A DNA stretch of 64,000 bases, from the NCBI RefSeq assembly GCF_001676655.1, contig NZ_LZDB01000001.1, positions 62,001 through 126,000 of the forward strand, in the 5' to 3' direction. The position numbers and the translations under genes were made by a program. How positions within the stretch are numbered: the stretch's first letter is position 1; every line of letters begins with the position of its first letter. Source of the stretch: Perlucidibaca aquatica. GTDB lineage: Bacteria > Pseudomonadota > Gammaproteobacteria > Pseudomonadales > Moraxellaceae. Shown piece by piece: positions 1 to 8,637 of the stretch. The notes beneath the pieces were generated by a model that was not told the DNA's origin, ran no database searches, and worked only from the letters and a program-made list of their open reading frames with translations.

Positions 1-63
1 GATGCCGAAAAGAATCGAGACTGGGCTCGTGAAAAAGGCCGCATCATGAGAGACAAAGGTTAA
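1..63 (+). CDS. C-terminal fragment of an unknown protein
   Basis: An open frame enters from the left edge and stops at TAA 61-63, leaving the last 20 residues, a charged tail ending in MRDKG. It lies on the strand opposite the next gene, and a GC-rich hairpin follows. Twenty residues are too few to name the protein. Confidence 0.5.
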   Translation, partial: DAEKNRDWAREKGRIMRDKG

Positions 64-73
64 GTGACACCAT

Positions 74-109
74 ACCCGCCCCGCTCGCTAAGATGCTCGC
101 GGGGTGGGT
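74..109. terminator. GC-rich hairpin between convergent genes
   Basis: An 11-bp inverted repeat (arms 74-84 and 99-109, one G-T position) separates the end of the left-edge gene from the end of the aldehyde dehydrogenase gene on the other strand. There is no T-tract, so a shared bidirectional terminator is an inference from its place between two converging genes. Confidence 0.4.
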
Positions 110-119
110 GGGCCAGTGT

Positions 120-1511
120 TCAGACCGTCTTCAGGAAGATCGAGATCAGCTTGCGCGTGAACGGCGTGTAGGGTGGGAAGAACATTTTCGCCAACATGAT
201 GCGGGTACGAACGACCGCGCGCTCATGCGAAAAGGTTTTGAAGCCGTGATGACCATGCGCGCTGCCGATGCCGGAGTTGTTAACGCCGCCGAACGGCAGG
301 TTGCCGTGCAGGAACTGCACCACGCAATGGTTGATGCAGGCGCCACCCGAGGTGGTTTCTTGCATGATTTGCTTGATGTTGCTTTCGTTGCGACTCCACA
401 TATATAGCGCCAACGGCTTAGGGTCGGCGTTAATGCGCGCAATCACGGAATCCAAGCTGCTAAACGAAATGATGGGCAACAGTGGGCCGAAAATTTCTTC
501 GCGCATGATCAGGGCATCGGCCGGAATGTCACCGAGCAGTGTGGGAGCAATATAGCTGTCGCCCATGTCTGTCTGACCACCGGCCAGCACTTTCGCGCCA
601 CGCGCCACGGCATCTTCCAGCAAAGCACCAATACGGCCGGTATGACGCGAGTTAACGACGCGGGCCAATGAATCGCTGGCCTGCGGGTTAGCACCGTAAA
701 CATCCTTCAGCGCACGGGCGCAGGCGTCCACGAATGCGCCACGAACTTTATCGTGCACATAAATATGATCGGGGGCGATACAGGTCTGGCCGTTGTTGGT
801 GAACTTGGCCCAGAGGATGTTTTTCGCCGCCAGCTCGATATCCGCCGTTTCATCCACGATGGTCGGTGACTTGCCGCCCAGCTCCAGCGTGACGCTGGTC
901 AGGTGCTTGGCCGCTGCCGCCATAACCACCTTGCCGATGGCCGGCGAACCGGTGAAGAAGATGTGATCGAAGGGCAGTTCAAGCAAGGCCTGCGCCACCG
1001 GCGCTTCACCCTCGATGACGGTCACTTCGCTGGGATCAAATACTTCCCGCACGATTTTGCTGATGATGGCCGACGCATGCGGTGTCATTTCAGACGGCTT
1101 GATAATGGCGGTGTTGCCGGCAGCAATAGCAGAAACCAGCGGCCCCAGACTGAGATTCACGGGGTAGTTCCAGGGCGAAACAATCAGACAGCGACCCTTG
1201 GGTTCGTACTGCATATAGCCCTTAGTGCCCATCATCATGCGCGATGGCCACACGCCTTTAGGCTTCATCCAAGACTTGAGATTACGCAGTGCATCATTAG
1301 CCTCGGCCACGACCGGCAGCACCTCCGTGAGGTCCACTTCAGCCGCTGGCTTACGGAAGTCGGCCCAGCCCGCCTGCACAATTTCTTCCTGATACTTGAG
1401 CATGGCATCGCGCAGTTTCAGGATTTTCGCCTTGCGCTCGGCCAGGGTAGATTGGCGTAGCCGCAGGGCGGTGTCGCGCTGGGCATCAAAGGCTTGCTGG
1501 ATCGTGGTCAT
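120..1511 (-). CDS. calB: Coniferyl-aldehyde-dehydrogenase-like ALDH (ALDH3 type)
   Basis: Oxidises an aldehyde to the acid with NAD(P)+. The 463-residue length fits the short ALDH3/CalB branch. Visible catalytic parts are the PWNYP motif (Asn115), KPSE (Lys138), general-base Glu210 in LELGGKSP and nucleophile Cys244 in NNGQTCIAPD. The C-terminus ends in a short hydrophobic stretch, as in ALDH3 enzymes that associate with membranes. It starts 14 nt after the stop of the acylase-family gene, so the two are probably cotranscribed and the dehydrogenase may clear aldehydes made from lipid or aromatic substrates. Substrate choice (coniferyl versus fatty aldehyde) cannot be read from sequence; the symbol follows the closest recognised family. 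Confidence 0.85.
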   Translation of the reverse strand: MTTIQQAFDAQRDTALRLRQSTLAERKAKILKLRDAMLKYQEEIVQAGWADFRKPAAEVDLTEVLPVVAEANDALRNLKSWMKPKGVWPSRMMMGTKGYMQYEPKGRCLIVSPWNYPVNLSLGPLVSAIAAGNTAIIKPSEMTPHASAIISKIVREVFDPSEVTVIEGEAPVAQALLELPFDHIFFTGSPAIGKVVMAAAAKHLTSVTLELGGKSPTIVDETADIELAAKNILWAKFTNNGQTCIAPDHIYVHDKVRGAFVDACARALKDVYGANPQASDSLARVVNSRHTGRIGALLEDAVARGAKVLAGGQTDMGDSYIAPTLLGDIPADALIMREEIFGPLLPIISFSSLDSVIARINADPKPLALYMWSRNESNIKQIMQETTSGGACINHCVVQFLHGNLPFGGVNNSGIGSAHGHHGFKTFSHERAVVRTRIMLAKMFFPPYTPFTRKLISIFLKTV

Positions 1512-1525
1512 ATCAAGTACTCAGG

Positions 1526-4045
1526 TTATTGCTGCAAACGCAGCTCGGAAATTTTTTGCTTGCTAATGTCTGCCGCATTAAAGGGCAGCTTCTGCCACTG
1601 CTTTTGGCTATAGGCCTTAGTAAAGTCATCATAGTGTGGGTTGGCGGGGTCCGTGGACTGCGAGTAAGTAATAAAGCCCTCAGCCTGCGGCTGACCCTTG
1701 TCATCCCAGGTGACGGTCTGAATATAACTGTTGCCGTACACAATGCCATAACCCTCCTTAGTTAGGTTTTCGCCTTGCGTTGAGACAATGGTAAACGCGC
1801 CGACACCACCCTCACCCCCGAATATCGGAATACGCGAATTTTTATGCACGCCGGAATATTGGATTTGACCCAGCGGCCTATCGAACGGGATGCCGCTTGC
1901 TTTGACGGCTGCGATGCCATCAGCAAAGGCCATTTGCACCTGCAGGTTATTGGCGTTTAGCGTGTTAGGCGTGTTCACGGGATCGCTGGCAGAGAACGCC
2001 GTCTGCCAAATGGCCGTGAGCGGCGTGGCGGGTAGCCCGACGGGCAGTCCGCCAAGATTGCCCGCCGCACGACGGAAAAATTCGCGCCAGACATGGCTGC
2101 CGACCGAGTTCAAATTATCTTTACCATCCCAGGCCGTTAACACCGCACAAGCCGCACGTTGATCGGCTGCCGCCAGCGGGCCAGCACTGCCCAGCACCAA
2201 GGGCTGCGTGCACAAACCTTCCAGCACTTGCTTACGAGCCAGCTCAACCGAATAGATTTGGCTGGATAAAACAATGTCTTGAAGCACCGGAATAGTGAAC
2301 GTTTTACCGGCGCGACCATCGCTGCCAGCGAGTCGACGTTCGGCCTGCAAAATGCACAGACGCGTGCGCAAGGACCGCTCCGTGCCCTCATCGCCAATAA
2401 TGCGATTGAAACCCGTGATAGGTGCCTTTGGATTAGTCAGCCAGTAGCTGTCGTTGCAATTGTGCACATAGTCATCGCGCACCAGTGTGGGCAGGTTCTT
2501 ACCACCAAAAATACCGGGCGCTGGCGCATCGGCATCCGTGCCCCACTCACAGGCTGCGCGCGAGCCATCGAGCAAAGGCAAACCTGGCGCGACTTGACCA
2601 ATAACGGGACCCAACGGCGATGTACTGCAACTGGAGACCTGCTCATCGGTAACATGCGGCACGACCGTGACATCCCCATAGTAAGCGCGACCGTTCGGGC
2701 CGCTGGCCACCGTATTGACCCAGGGCACGCCGAGAATGGATTTGTGCAAGCCAATAAATTCGTCGAGGCTTTTCGCCATGTTCCAACGACCAAACTGATT
2801 GATCAGACGGTCATTCTCGTAGTTGGCATCGCGCAGGGTATACGCCAGGCCGTTGGCCCACGGCAGGATAGGCACACCGGCTGCCGACAAGGTAATCATT
2901 GGGCCGAAGTGGCTCTTGTAGAGGGTGCGGGTCATTTCTTTGAGGCTGCCATCTGCCTGTTTGACCTGCACCTTCAGTGGCACGGCGGTCATGTCTCGCA
3001 GACCGCCTTCGTAAAGGTATTGCGTTGGATTCGCCGGATTCACCTTCAGTTCATAGAGTGTGAAGCGGTAAGCAGAAGACACGGTATGCGTCCAAGCCAG
3101 TTTGTCATTGAAGCCAATCAGTACGGCTGGCACGCCATAAAGTGACGAGCCCATGATGTCGATTTTGCCCGGAATGGTGTTGTGCGAAATATAAAGCCGC
3201 TCGGTACCACGCCACGGAAAGTGCGGGTTACCAAAGACTATTGGCTGACCAGTGGCGCTGCCATTTTTGCCAATCGCATACATGTTGCTGCCGAAATGGT
3301 CTTTCTGCTGAAGTTCAGCAAATGGCCCTGGCGACTGCGCTAAGGCGCGCTTTTTGTTTTGCAGAGACGCTAGGCGCGCAGTGGATTTAGCGCCTTTGCG
3401 GGCAGCACCAACACGCGGCGGAATGGCCGGCGGCTGAGCATTGGCAATTTCACTCACAAAGACCGAGCTACTGGCCAGCATCGACAGACGCACGAAGCGC
3501 CGGTACAGGTCCGCATCAACAATGGGCTGCAACCAGTCGCCCTTGGCGCAGGCCACATGACGACCGGGATGCTGCCCCGCTTTCAGCTCGGCGATATAGC
3601 GATTGAAGCCCGCCACATAGCCGGTAACCAGCTCGCGAAACTGCGGCTCAGTCTTGTTGCGCGTGCGCTGCCAAGCGGTATCGTCGAGCATGAATTTCCA
3701 GAAGAAATCGCTGGAGACATTGTCTGCAACGGAGCCATTAGGCTCGATACGATAACTGCCATCGGCCCCAAAATAGCGGGCGCGCTCGCCACGGCTGGTG
3801 ACGAAGTCTTCCATCATGACGCAGAGGTTATCTTCCGCAAACGCATAGGCCTGGCCATAGCCAAGGCTGCCAAAGTCATTCGCGGTGATATGCGGGATGC
3901 CCATTTGCGTACGTACGATGCGCGCATCGTAGCTGCCGGTGCGCGGCGCGGCGCCGCCGGATGAACTGTCGTCGCCAAAACCGCAGGCGGTCAGCGCGAA
4001 TACGGCGCTCAGGGCGGAAAATGGGAGGAAACGTGATGGACGCAT
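1526..4045 (-). CDS. Penicillin acylase family lipoprotein (Ntn hydrolase)
   Basis: An N-terminal-nucleophile amidase of the penicillin/aculeacin/acyl-homoserine-lactone acylase superfamily, which cleaves an acyl-amide bond after self-processing into two chains. I start it at ATG 4045 because this gives a short signal peptide with lipobox LTAC (lipid-anchored Cys21); the longer frame adds 31 residues upstream of that signal. The presumed autocatalytic Ser253 lies in FGSNMYAIG, the typical start of the beta chain, and downstream NPHFPW and NTVASGPNG motifs agree. The chain of about 839 residues is normal for the family. Upstream are the ssrA promoter region and ssrA on the other strand. Members include quorum quenchers and lipopeptide acylases, and the substrate here is unknown. 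Confidence 0.85.
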   Translation of the reverse strand: MRPSRFLPFSALSAVFALTACGFGDDSSSGGAAPRTGSYDARIVRTQMGIPHITANDFGSLGYGQAYAFAEDNLCVMMEDFVTSRGERARYFGADGSYRIEPNGSVADNVSSDFFWKFMLDDTAWQRTRNKTEPQFRELVTGYVAGFNRYIAELKAGQHPGRHVACAKGDWLQPIVDADLYRRFVRLSMLASSSVFVSEIANAQPPAIPPRVGAARKGAKSTARLASLQNKKRALAQSPGPFAELQQKDHFGSNMYAIGKNGSATGQPIVFGNPHFPWRGTERLYISHNTIPGKIDIMGSSLYGVPAVLIGFNDKLAWTHTVSSAYRFTLYELKVNPANPTQYLYEGGLRDMTAVPLKVQVKQADGSLKEMTRTLYKSHFGPMITLSAAGVPILPWANGLAYTLRDANYENDRLINQFGRWNMAKSLDEFIGLHKSILGVPWVNTVASGPNGRAYYGDVTVVPHVTDEQVSSCSTSPLGPVIGQVAPGLPLLDGSRAACEWGTDADAPAPGIFGGKNLPTLVRDDYVHNCNDSYWLTNPKAPITGFNRIIGDEGTERSLRTRLCILQAERRLAGSDGRAGKTFTIPVLQDIVLSSQIYSVELARKQVLEGLCTQPLVLGSAGPLAAADQRAACAVLTAWDGKDNLNSVGSHVWREFFRRAAGNLGGLPVGLPATPLTAIWQTAFSASDPVNTPNTLNANNLQVQMAFADGIAAVKASGIPFDRPLGQIQYSGVHKNSRIPIFGGEGGVGAFTIVSTQGENLTKEGYGIVYGNSYIQTVTWDDKGQPQAEGFITYSQSTDPANPHYDDFTKAYSQKQWQKLPFNAADISKQKISELRLQQ

Positions 4046-4116
4046 CGTGGCATCTCTTCTTATTTTAAGAGCACGAACAGTAAATGACCCGGCGGTCGGC
4101 GGCAAGGCTAGTGACA

Positions 4117-4144
4117 TTAGCCAGCGGTGAGCGCACACTATGCT
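4117..4144 (+). promoter_or_regulatory. Possible ssrA promoter
   Basis: TATGCT at 4139-4144 sits 6 nt before the mature tmRNA 5' end, a good place for a -10 box. A weak -35 candidate TTAGCC lies 16 nt further upstream at 4117-4122. The position is convincing; the -35 match is poor. Confidence 0.3.
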
Positions 4145-4150
4145 CGCTCT

Positions 4151-4505
4151 GGGGATGACATGGCTTCGACGCTGGTTATGAAGCCCGCAGGTGCATGCGG
4201 AGAGTGGAATGTCTCTCCTAAATCAACGCTCCAAAAAAATAGTCGCAAACGACGAAAACTACGCACTAGCCGCCTAATCCCGGCTTATGACCAAACTTGC
4301 ATGCCGGTATGCGGGGGCGGTCAGCGCAAAAAATACCGGATCGCCTCGTAACCCGCCTCGTGTTACGTCGCTAAAACCCTAGAGGATCGCCTTCCATGCC
4401 CTGTCTCTCGGGCCGTGTCGGGCTAAATCAATAGAGAAGACTAAGCATGTAGATCCGAGGGTAGAGTGCTGGCGGACGCGGGTTCGATCCCCGCCATCTC
4501 CACCA
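4151..4505 (+). ncRNA. ssrA: tmRNA (transfer-messenger RNA)
   Basis: tmRNA rescues stalled ribosomes by acting first as alanyl-tRNA and then as a short mRNA. The acceptor stem GGGGATG at 4151 pairs with CATCTCC before A-CCA at 4502-4505, including the G3-U pair that marks alanine acceptors. The T-arm GGTTCGATCC is at 4481-4490. The tag reading frame at 4245-4277 encodes ANDENYALAA followed by TAA, a classic gammaproteobacterial tag. CCA is encoded. The final 18 nt are part of the duplicated attachment sequence of the island that follows. The gene is intact, but its native terminator is no longer adjacent (see 13099-13132). Confidence 0.97.
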
Positions 4506-4508
4506 AAT
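4488..4508 (+). repeat. attL: 21-bp direct repeat at the ssrA 3' end
   Basis: The 21 bp covering the end of the T-arm/acceptor stem plus CCA and AAAT recur exactly at 13069-13089. The copy here completes ssrA, as expected when an element integrates into the 3' end of a tmRNA gene and supplies its own copy of that end. The integrase gene begins about 100 bp further on. Confidence 0.9.
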
Positions 4509-4570
4509 AAGCTGTAAGTTGTTGTTGCAACAGAAAGCCCAGTGTTTACGCGACTTTCAAGCGGTCTGAG

Positions 4571-4579
4571 TGGATACAT
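4571..4579 (+). repeat. TGGATACAT repeat, left end (putative integrase arm site)
   Basis: The 9-mer TGGATACAT lies 62 bp inside attL and recurs twice near attR (12988-12996 and 13000-13008). Short direct repeats flanking the core are how tyrosine integrases mark arm-type sites. The assignment is inferred from position and repetition. Confidence 0.5.
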
Positions 4580-4609
4580 TTCAGGATACTTTCCTGCTAT
4601 TGTCCTAGG

Positions 4610-6307
4610 ATGACTGAGAAATTGGCAAAACAAACTGGGCTCGTTAAAGGAGCTTCCGGCATCTATGCATTTCAAATGCGGGTGCCGGTTGACCTCCTCT
4701 CTCACTACCCCGTACAACTCATTAAGAAAAGCCTCGGTACTCGCGACCTCCAAGAAGCGAAGCGTCTCTGTGCTCAAGAGAATGCTGAGCTACTTGCACA
4801 TTGGCAGAAACTCCGCACCCCTGAAGAGCCCCGTAAGACCTCCATCAGTGATGCCGAGATTCAACACCTCGTCGAGATGGCCATCCACTCACGACTAGCT
4901 GCCGACGAAAGCATCAGAAGCGACGGTTTAGATGACTTTATGTGGGCAAAGATGCAAGAGTGGACAAAGGAAGTTGATGAGTCGGGAAAGTCAGCCATTT
5001 CAAGAGGAATGCTAGATGACCACGCGAGTGCAGTGGTTGAAGACTGGCTGATCTCTAACGGCTATGACCTCCCGCAAGACTTGCCTGACCGCAAACGCTT
5101 TAGTTTGGCCTTCATGAAAGCCCAAGCAAGGGCCACAAAAGCTATCAGAGAGCGCGATGAAGGAAATCCCGTTGATACCCCTCCTCCGCCCTCCACAATC
5201 CTGCCGGCACCCCCTAAAGTCCCCGCAGGGGATAGCTCTCTAACACTCTCGGGAACCATTCAGCACTTCCTTGCCCGCCAAGACAAAACGAAACCCATGT
5301 ACCGGAAGTACGATGTGGGGACTAGGCTGCTGTTGCAGATGCTGGGCGACAAACCCATACATGAGCTACACCAAGTTGATCTTGAGAGGTACTGCCAAGA
5401 TATCTGCCGGCTGCCCGCACAATGGGCGAAAGTAGCCGCTGACACAGACAAGCACCCGCGTGACTTAATGCTGGCAGAGCCCTCACAACAGTGCATTGCA
5501 CCGGGCACCTTTGAGAACACCTACAAGGCTGCTGTCAGAGCCTACCTGAACAGCTCCCAGCGCAGCTTTAGAGGTCAAGGCTTCCCTGAGTATCTGTCAG
5601 TCGAGAATGAAGCGTACAAGGGCAGCAGAGGCGAGTCTGAAAGGAAACAACGTGCATTTACTGCCTCGGAGCTGAAGAGACTATTTGAGGGGGAAGAGCT
5701 TCAGAATGCTAGGCACAACCCGCAGACCGAAGCGCATTTCTGGCTCCCCCTTGTAGGGCTTCTAACGGGGGCGAGAATTAATGAGATATGCCAAATTAAC
5801 CCACAGACAGATGTCCTGCAAGATGAGGCGGGTATTTGGTATTTCAACATCTCTAGCGAGGGCGATGCAGACGCACGCGTGACTAAATCCATCAAGAACA
5901 AGGTGTCTAGGCGGGATGTGCCGCTGCACGCCGAACTGCTGAAGCAGGGGTTCCTGAGCTACTTTGAGCGTGTGCGCGGTGAAGGAGCGCAGCTTTTGTT
6001 TCCGACATTTAAGCCAAAGAATCGTAGGGCAGCAGGGAGGGCTGAAGAGTGGTTCCGCGACTTATTGAAGGTAACAGGGCTCCGCGACGAAACACCGGGC
6101 AAAACACTCACTGGCTTCCACGCCTTCAGGCACACCATCGAAACCCGTGCAAAGAATCTAAGGGTCGGCTCCATTAATGACATCACCGGTCATGCCGGGC
6201 CTGAGTCAGCCGTTGTCAGGGGATACCAAGGGACACTGGAGCTGGCAAATAAGGAAGAGCTACTTAACCGCATCACCTTCGAGCTGAACTTAAGCCCCAT
6301 AGCGTAG
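4610..6307 (+). CDS. Tyrosine site-specific integrase (DUF6538 type)
   Basis: Catalyses integration and excision of the island at ssrA. This is a large (565 aa) integrase with the N-terminal region of the DUF6538 class (GIYAFQMRVPVDL, then KSLGTRDLQEAKRL), a central SAM-like DNA-binding region, and a C-terminal catalytic domain. The visible catalytic set is Arg in LTGARINE, the HAFRHT box (H-x-x-R), His in TGHAG and nucleophile Tyr in VVRGYQG. It begins about 100 nt after the ssrA end and points away from it, the usual arrangement for tRNA/tmRNA-targeting elements. A proline-rich linker (DTPPPPSTILPAPP) sits near residue 185. All catalytic residues are present, so it is probably active. Confidence 0.93.
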   Translation: MTEKLAKQTGLVKGASGIYAFQMRVPVDLLSHYPVQLIKKSLGTRDLQEAKRLCAQENAELLAHWQKLRTPEEPRKTSISDAEIQHLVEMAIHSRLAADESIRSDGLDDFMWAKMQEWTKEVDESGKSAISRGMLDDHASAVVEDWLISNGYDLPQDLPDRKRFSLAFMKAQARATKAIRERDEGNPVDTPPPPSTILPAPPKVPAGDSSLTLSGTIQHFLARQDKTKPMYRKYDVGTRLLLQMLGDKPIHELHQVDLERYCQDICRLPAQWAKVAADTDKHPRDLMLAEPSQQCIAPGTFENTYKAAVRAYLNSSQRSFRGQGFPEYLSVENEAYKGSRGESERKQRAFTASELKRLFEGEELQNARHNPQTEAHFWLPLVGLLTGARINEICQINPQTDVLQDEAGIWYFNISSEGDADARVTKSIKNKVSRRDVPLHAELLKQGFLSYFERVRGEGAQLLFPTFKPKNRRAAGRAEEWFRDLLKVTGLRDETPGKTLTGFHAFRHTIETRAKNLRVGSINDITGHAGPESAVVRGYQGTLELANKEELLNRITFELNLSPIA

Positions 6308-6362
6308 CAGGCAGAGAACAGGCTTCACCAAACGCCATAAAGTCCCCTACCCCGCAAAGTGT

Positions 6363-6375
6363 CCACTAACAGTGG
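6363..6375. repeat. 13-bp palindrome, copy 1 (CCACTAACAGTGG)
   Basis: An inverted repeat with flanks GT and CT, 55 bp after the integrase stop. A near-identical palindrome, CCACTAATAGTGG with the same GT/CT flanks, lies at 7574-7586. Two copies in intergenic DNA of the same element suggest a shared protein-binding site. Confidence 0.5.
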
Positions 6376-6444
6376 CTGGGGGCAGCGCTCAGTGGGGGCA
6401 TTGCGCAACAGCGCCCATCAAGAGCCTCTTGGTGCCACGGTTGG

Positions 6445-7161
6445 CTATTCAGGAGTCCTCAGCTTTGTGCCATCAACAAAGAGAATGACCTCAGGCTCGA
6501 AGCGGGTGGTGTATTTGCCTTCTTCGAGATTGGCGATGGCCTTGTGCTCATCCATGAACTGATTATAGTCACGGGAGCCCGTCCAGCTGCGGGTCTGGCC
6601 AGCCGGGATTCCGTCGTCGTATCCAAAGGTGATGGAGCCGACCTCCTTGTCGAAGATGTCGATGAACTTCATCTCGCCTTTAACGCCGCGAATGTCCTTT
6701 TTGCCTTTGTTCTGAAGAGCCAGCTTTATGATCTGTGAGTCGCTATAGGTGCCAGAACTGTAATCAGCACCACGCAGCTCAAGGCCCACAACAGCGACTG
6801 TAAGCGTCTGGTCAACAAGCTTCTTAAGCGCCGCGCGTTCTGCCTCAACACGCTCCTTCAGGGCCCGGGCTTCAGCTTCCTTGGCTTTCTGCTCCTCCAC
6901 CCAAGCCTTCTGCTGCTTGAGGGCTTCGCCTACGGTCAGGCCTTCTTTCATGGAGCCCGCCCCAAACGCCTCAGCCATTTTTATGCGCATCAAGTAGGCA
7001 GCAAGGAGGTTCTTTTCTTCCTCCGACATGTCCTCAATAGCTGGCTTTAGCTCGGTTTCCCATTTAGCAATATCCGTTGGAACAACCACATCGTGGGGAC
7101 TGCTGCATGCTGTGAGGGCTAGGACGAGAGCGGCTGCAATCCATGGCGCGCGAGGAATCAT
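6445..7161 (-). CDS. Putative lipoprotein with coiled-coil segment
   Basis: Not recognised as a named family. The 238 residues begin with a clean lipoprotein signal (hydrophobic stretch then LTACSS, lipidated Cys19). Residues of roughly 75-115 are Lys/Glu/Ala-rich with a heptad look (AWVEEQKAKEAEARALKERV), suggesting a coiled coil. The C-terminal half looks like a beta domain (VGLELRGADYSSG, GSITFGYDDGIPAGQ) similar in style to DUF-type immunoglobulin-like lipoproteins. It converges on the integrase gene. Surface or periplasmic location is inferred from the lipobox; a role such as surface exclusion is only a guess. Confidence 0.7.
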   Translation of the reverse strand: MIPRAPWIAAALVLALTACSSPHDVVVPTDIAKWETELKPAIEDMSEEEKNLLAAYLMRIKMAEAFGAGSMKEGLTVGEALKQQKAWVEEQKAKEAEARALKERVEAERAALKKLVDQTLTVAVVGLELRGADYSSGTYSDSQIIKLALQNKGKKDIRGVKGEMKFIDIFDKEVGSITFGYDDGIPAGQTRSWTGSRDYNQFMDEHKAIANLEEGKYTTRFEPEVILFVDGTKLRTPE

Positions 7162-7607
7162 GAAAAATCTCTTCTTATTGGGCAGGGGTTTTATCTAATT
7201 TTCCATAACTGGGGTGGCTTGGCAAGCAAGAGGGCTCTTTGACAGAAAATGAGACGCCAGACCTACCAATGAGCTTTCTCATCGGCGCGCCATTCAGCAT
7301 GGTAATCAGAGCCGTTATGTTGCGGATGACGATACGGGAGTCACTGGCCGTGTGATGATTTGAGAAATTACTCGCAGGCACAACCTAGCGCAACCCCAGA
7401 AAGTCCCCCCATTGGAGCACGAGATACCATTTTCTTCTTGCCCATTAATTTTCATTACTCGTGCTCACCTCAAAGGCAAGTTAGGGCTACGGAGTCCCTC
7501 CATAGGATAAGAAGGCTGCAATAAGTCCCCTTTGTCCACATTCCGTAACCCACCAGCTCCCCCCGTACCAAGTCCACTAATAGTGGCTATGGCGATGGCA
7601 GCTGCCT
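7162..7607. other. 446-bp intergenic region inside the island
   Basis: No convincing gene. It holds a perfect 9-bp inverted repeat (GAGCACGAG 7415-7423, CTCGTGCTC 7458-7466, 34 nt apart), two of three island copies of AAGTCCCC (7401, 7523; the other at 6340), and the palindrome at 7574-7586. It should contain the promoters of the lipoprotein gene (minus) and the ParB-fold gene (plus). Confidence 0.5.
7574..7586. promoter_or_regulatory. 13-bp palindrome, copy 2 (CCACTAATAGTGG)
   Basis: A perfect palindrome about 21 bp before the ParB-fold start codon, matching the copy at 6363-6375 except at one base of the loop. Its position in front of a start codon suggests an operator or a ParB-like binding site; the protein that binds it is unknown. 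Confidence 0.45.
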
Positions 7608-8372
7608 ATGAGAACTCCCATGATGAATGCAAATAACCGCACCACAAGGCTCGATGATGCAATTCATAGAGCAACCTCCGGGCCCCATGTATCCCCCAAG
7701 ATAATCAGCCTCAGTGACATCACTACTCATCCAGACTTCCAGATGAGAAATAAGGTTGATAACGCACTAGTCCAGAAATACGCCAAAGCCATCAGCAATG
7801 GCGCTACCTTCCCTCCAATAAAGATCGCCTTGGTAGATGGTCAGTACATACTGGTGGATGGTTGGCACCGGCACGCAGCTACTGCAAGAGCCCACTTAAA
7901 TGATATTGAGGCCATCATTACCCCCATGACCCATGGAGAGGCACTACAGGCTGCTGCACTGGCAAATTCAGCTCACGGCAAACCCCTTAGCCAAACGGAA
8001 AAAAGAAAAGCCTTCAAAGCTTTCATTAAAGGTGGGGGCCACCGGCTACCTAAGCGAAAAATAATGAGCTATAGGGCTTTGGCAGCCACCCTCGGGGGCA
8101 CTAACGGGCACACCACAATCAGGCAATGGATGGCAAAGGACTTTCCAAGCATTCACAAATTAATGGGAGGTGATAGCAGTGGTTGCGGAAGTGCGGAGCC
8201 TAGAGCCTACCTACCCAAGAGGAGCACAAGGGAGCTGATGCTCGACATTAGCAACATCGCGCATCTAGCACGTCTTGAGCGTGACCCCTATAAACGCTAT
8301 GACATTATCCAAGCTCTTGAGGGAGTGCTTACAGATATGAAGTCACTGGAGCATTGCTCCTCTAAGCTCTAA
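7608..8372 (+). CDS. ParB/sulfiredoxin-fold domain protein
   Basis: Residues of about 30-110 form a ParB-N/sulfiredoxin-like domain: the segment I-x-L-SDIT-x-HPDFQMR, then LVDGQYILVDGWHRHAAT with the GxHRxxA-type nucleotide-binding box. A helical region with a possible helix-turn-helix follows (ALAATLGGTNGHTTIRQWM, about residues 160-180). At 254 residues it lacks a clear ParB dimerisation domain, and no ParA gene is nearby, so classical plasmid partition is unlikely. Such solo proteins are common on mobile elements as transcription regulators or nuclease-like factors. No good ribosome-binding site precedes the first ATG; ATGs at 7620 and 7623 are alternatives. Confidence 0.75.
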   Translation: MRTPMMNANNRTTRLDDAIHRATSGPHVSPKIISLSDITTHPDFQMRNKVDNALVQKYAKAISNGATFPPIKIALVDGQYILVDGWHRHAATARAHLNDIEAIITPMTHGEALQAAALANSAHGKPLSQTEKRKAFKAFIKGGGHRLPKRKIMSYRALAATLGGTNGHTTIRQWMAKDFPSIHKLMGGDSSGCGSAEPRAYLPKRSTRELMLDISNIAHLARLERDPYKRYDIIQALEGVLTDMKSLEHCSSKL

Positions 8373-8637
8373 GCCATTATTTGTGGGGGTGGTCTGCTGC
8401 ATACTCTGCAAGCAGCCCTGTAAAGGAGGTCATGCTGCTGAAACCCTTGCAGCATCAGCATTACAAGCCGCGCTGTTCATTCTGAACACCCGCTGTGAAC
8501 AACGGCGTGCGCAGAGCCTTGAATAGAGCGGCTTTCAGCGTACTTCACGACAGGAAAAGTTTTTTACTTAAAGTGTGAAAGCCCACCTCGACTGACTCAA
8601 GGCGCAAATTCCCCCCGTACCGGGGTCTCCTGTGCAT

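Noticed and set aside
4127-4351. 74-codon open frame over ssrA
   Set aside because: It runs through the tmRNA gene and reads the tag in the wrong frame.
8432-8485. 17-residue ORF after AAAGGAGGTC in the island
   Set aside because: The Shine-Dalgarno is perfect but only 2 nt from the ATG, and the peptide resembles nothing; kept only as a curiosity.
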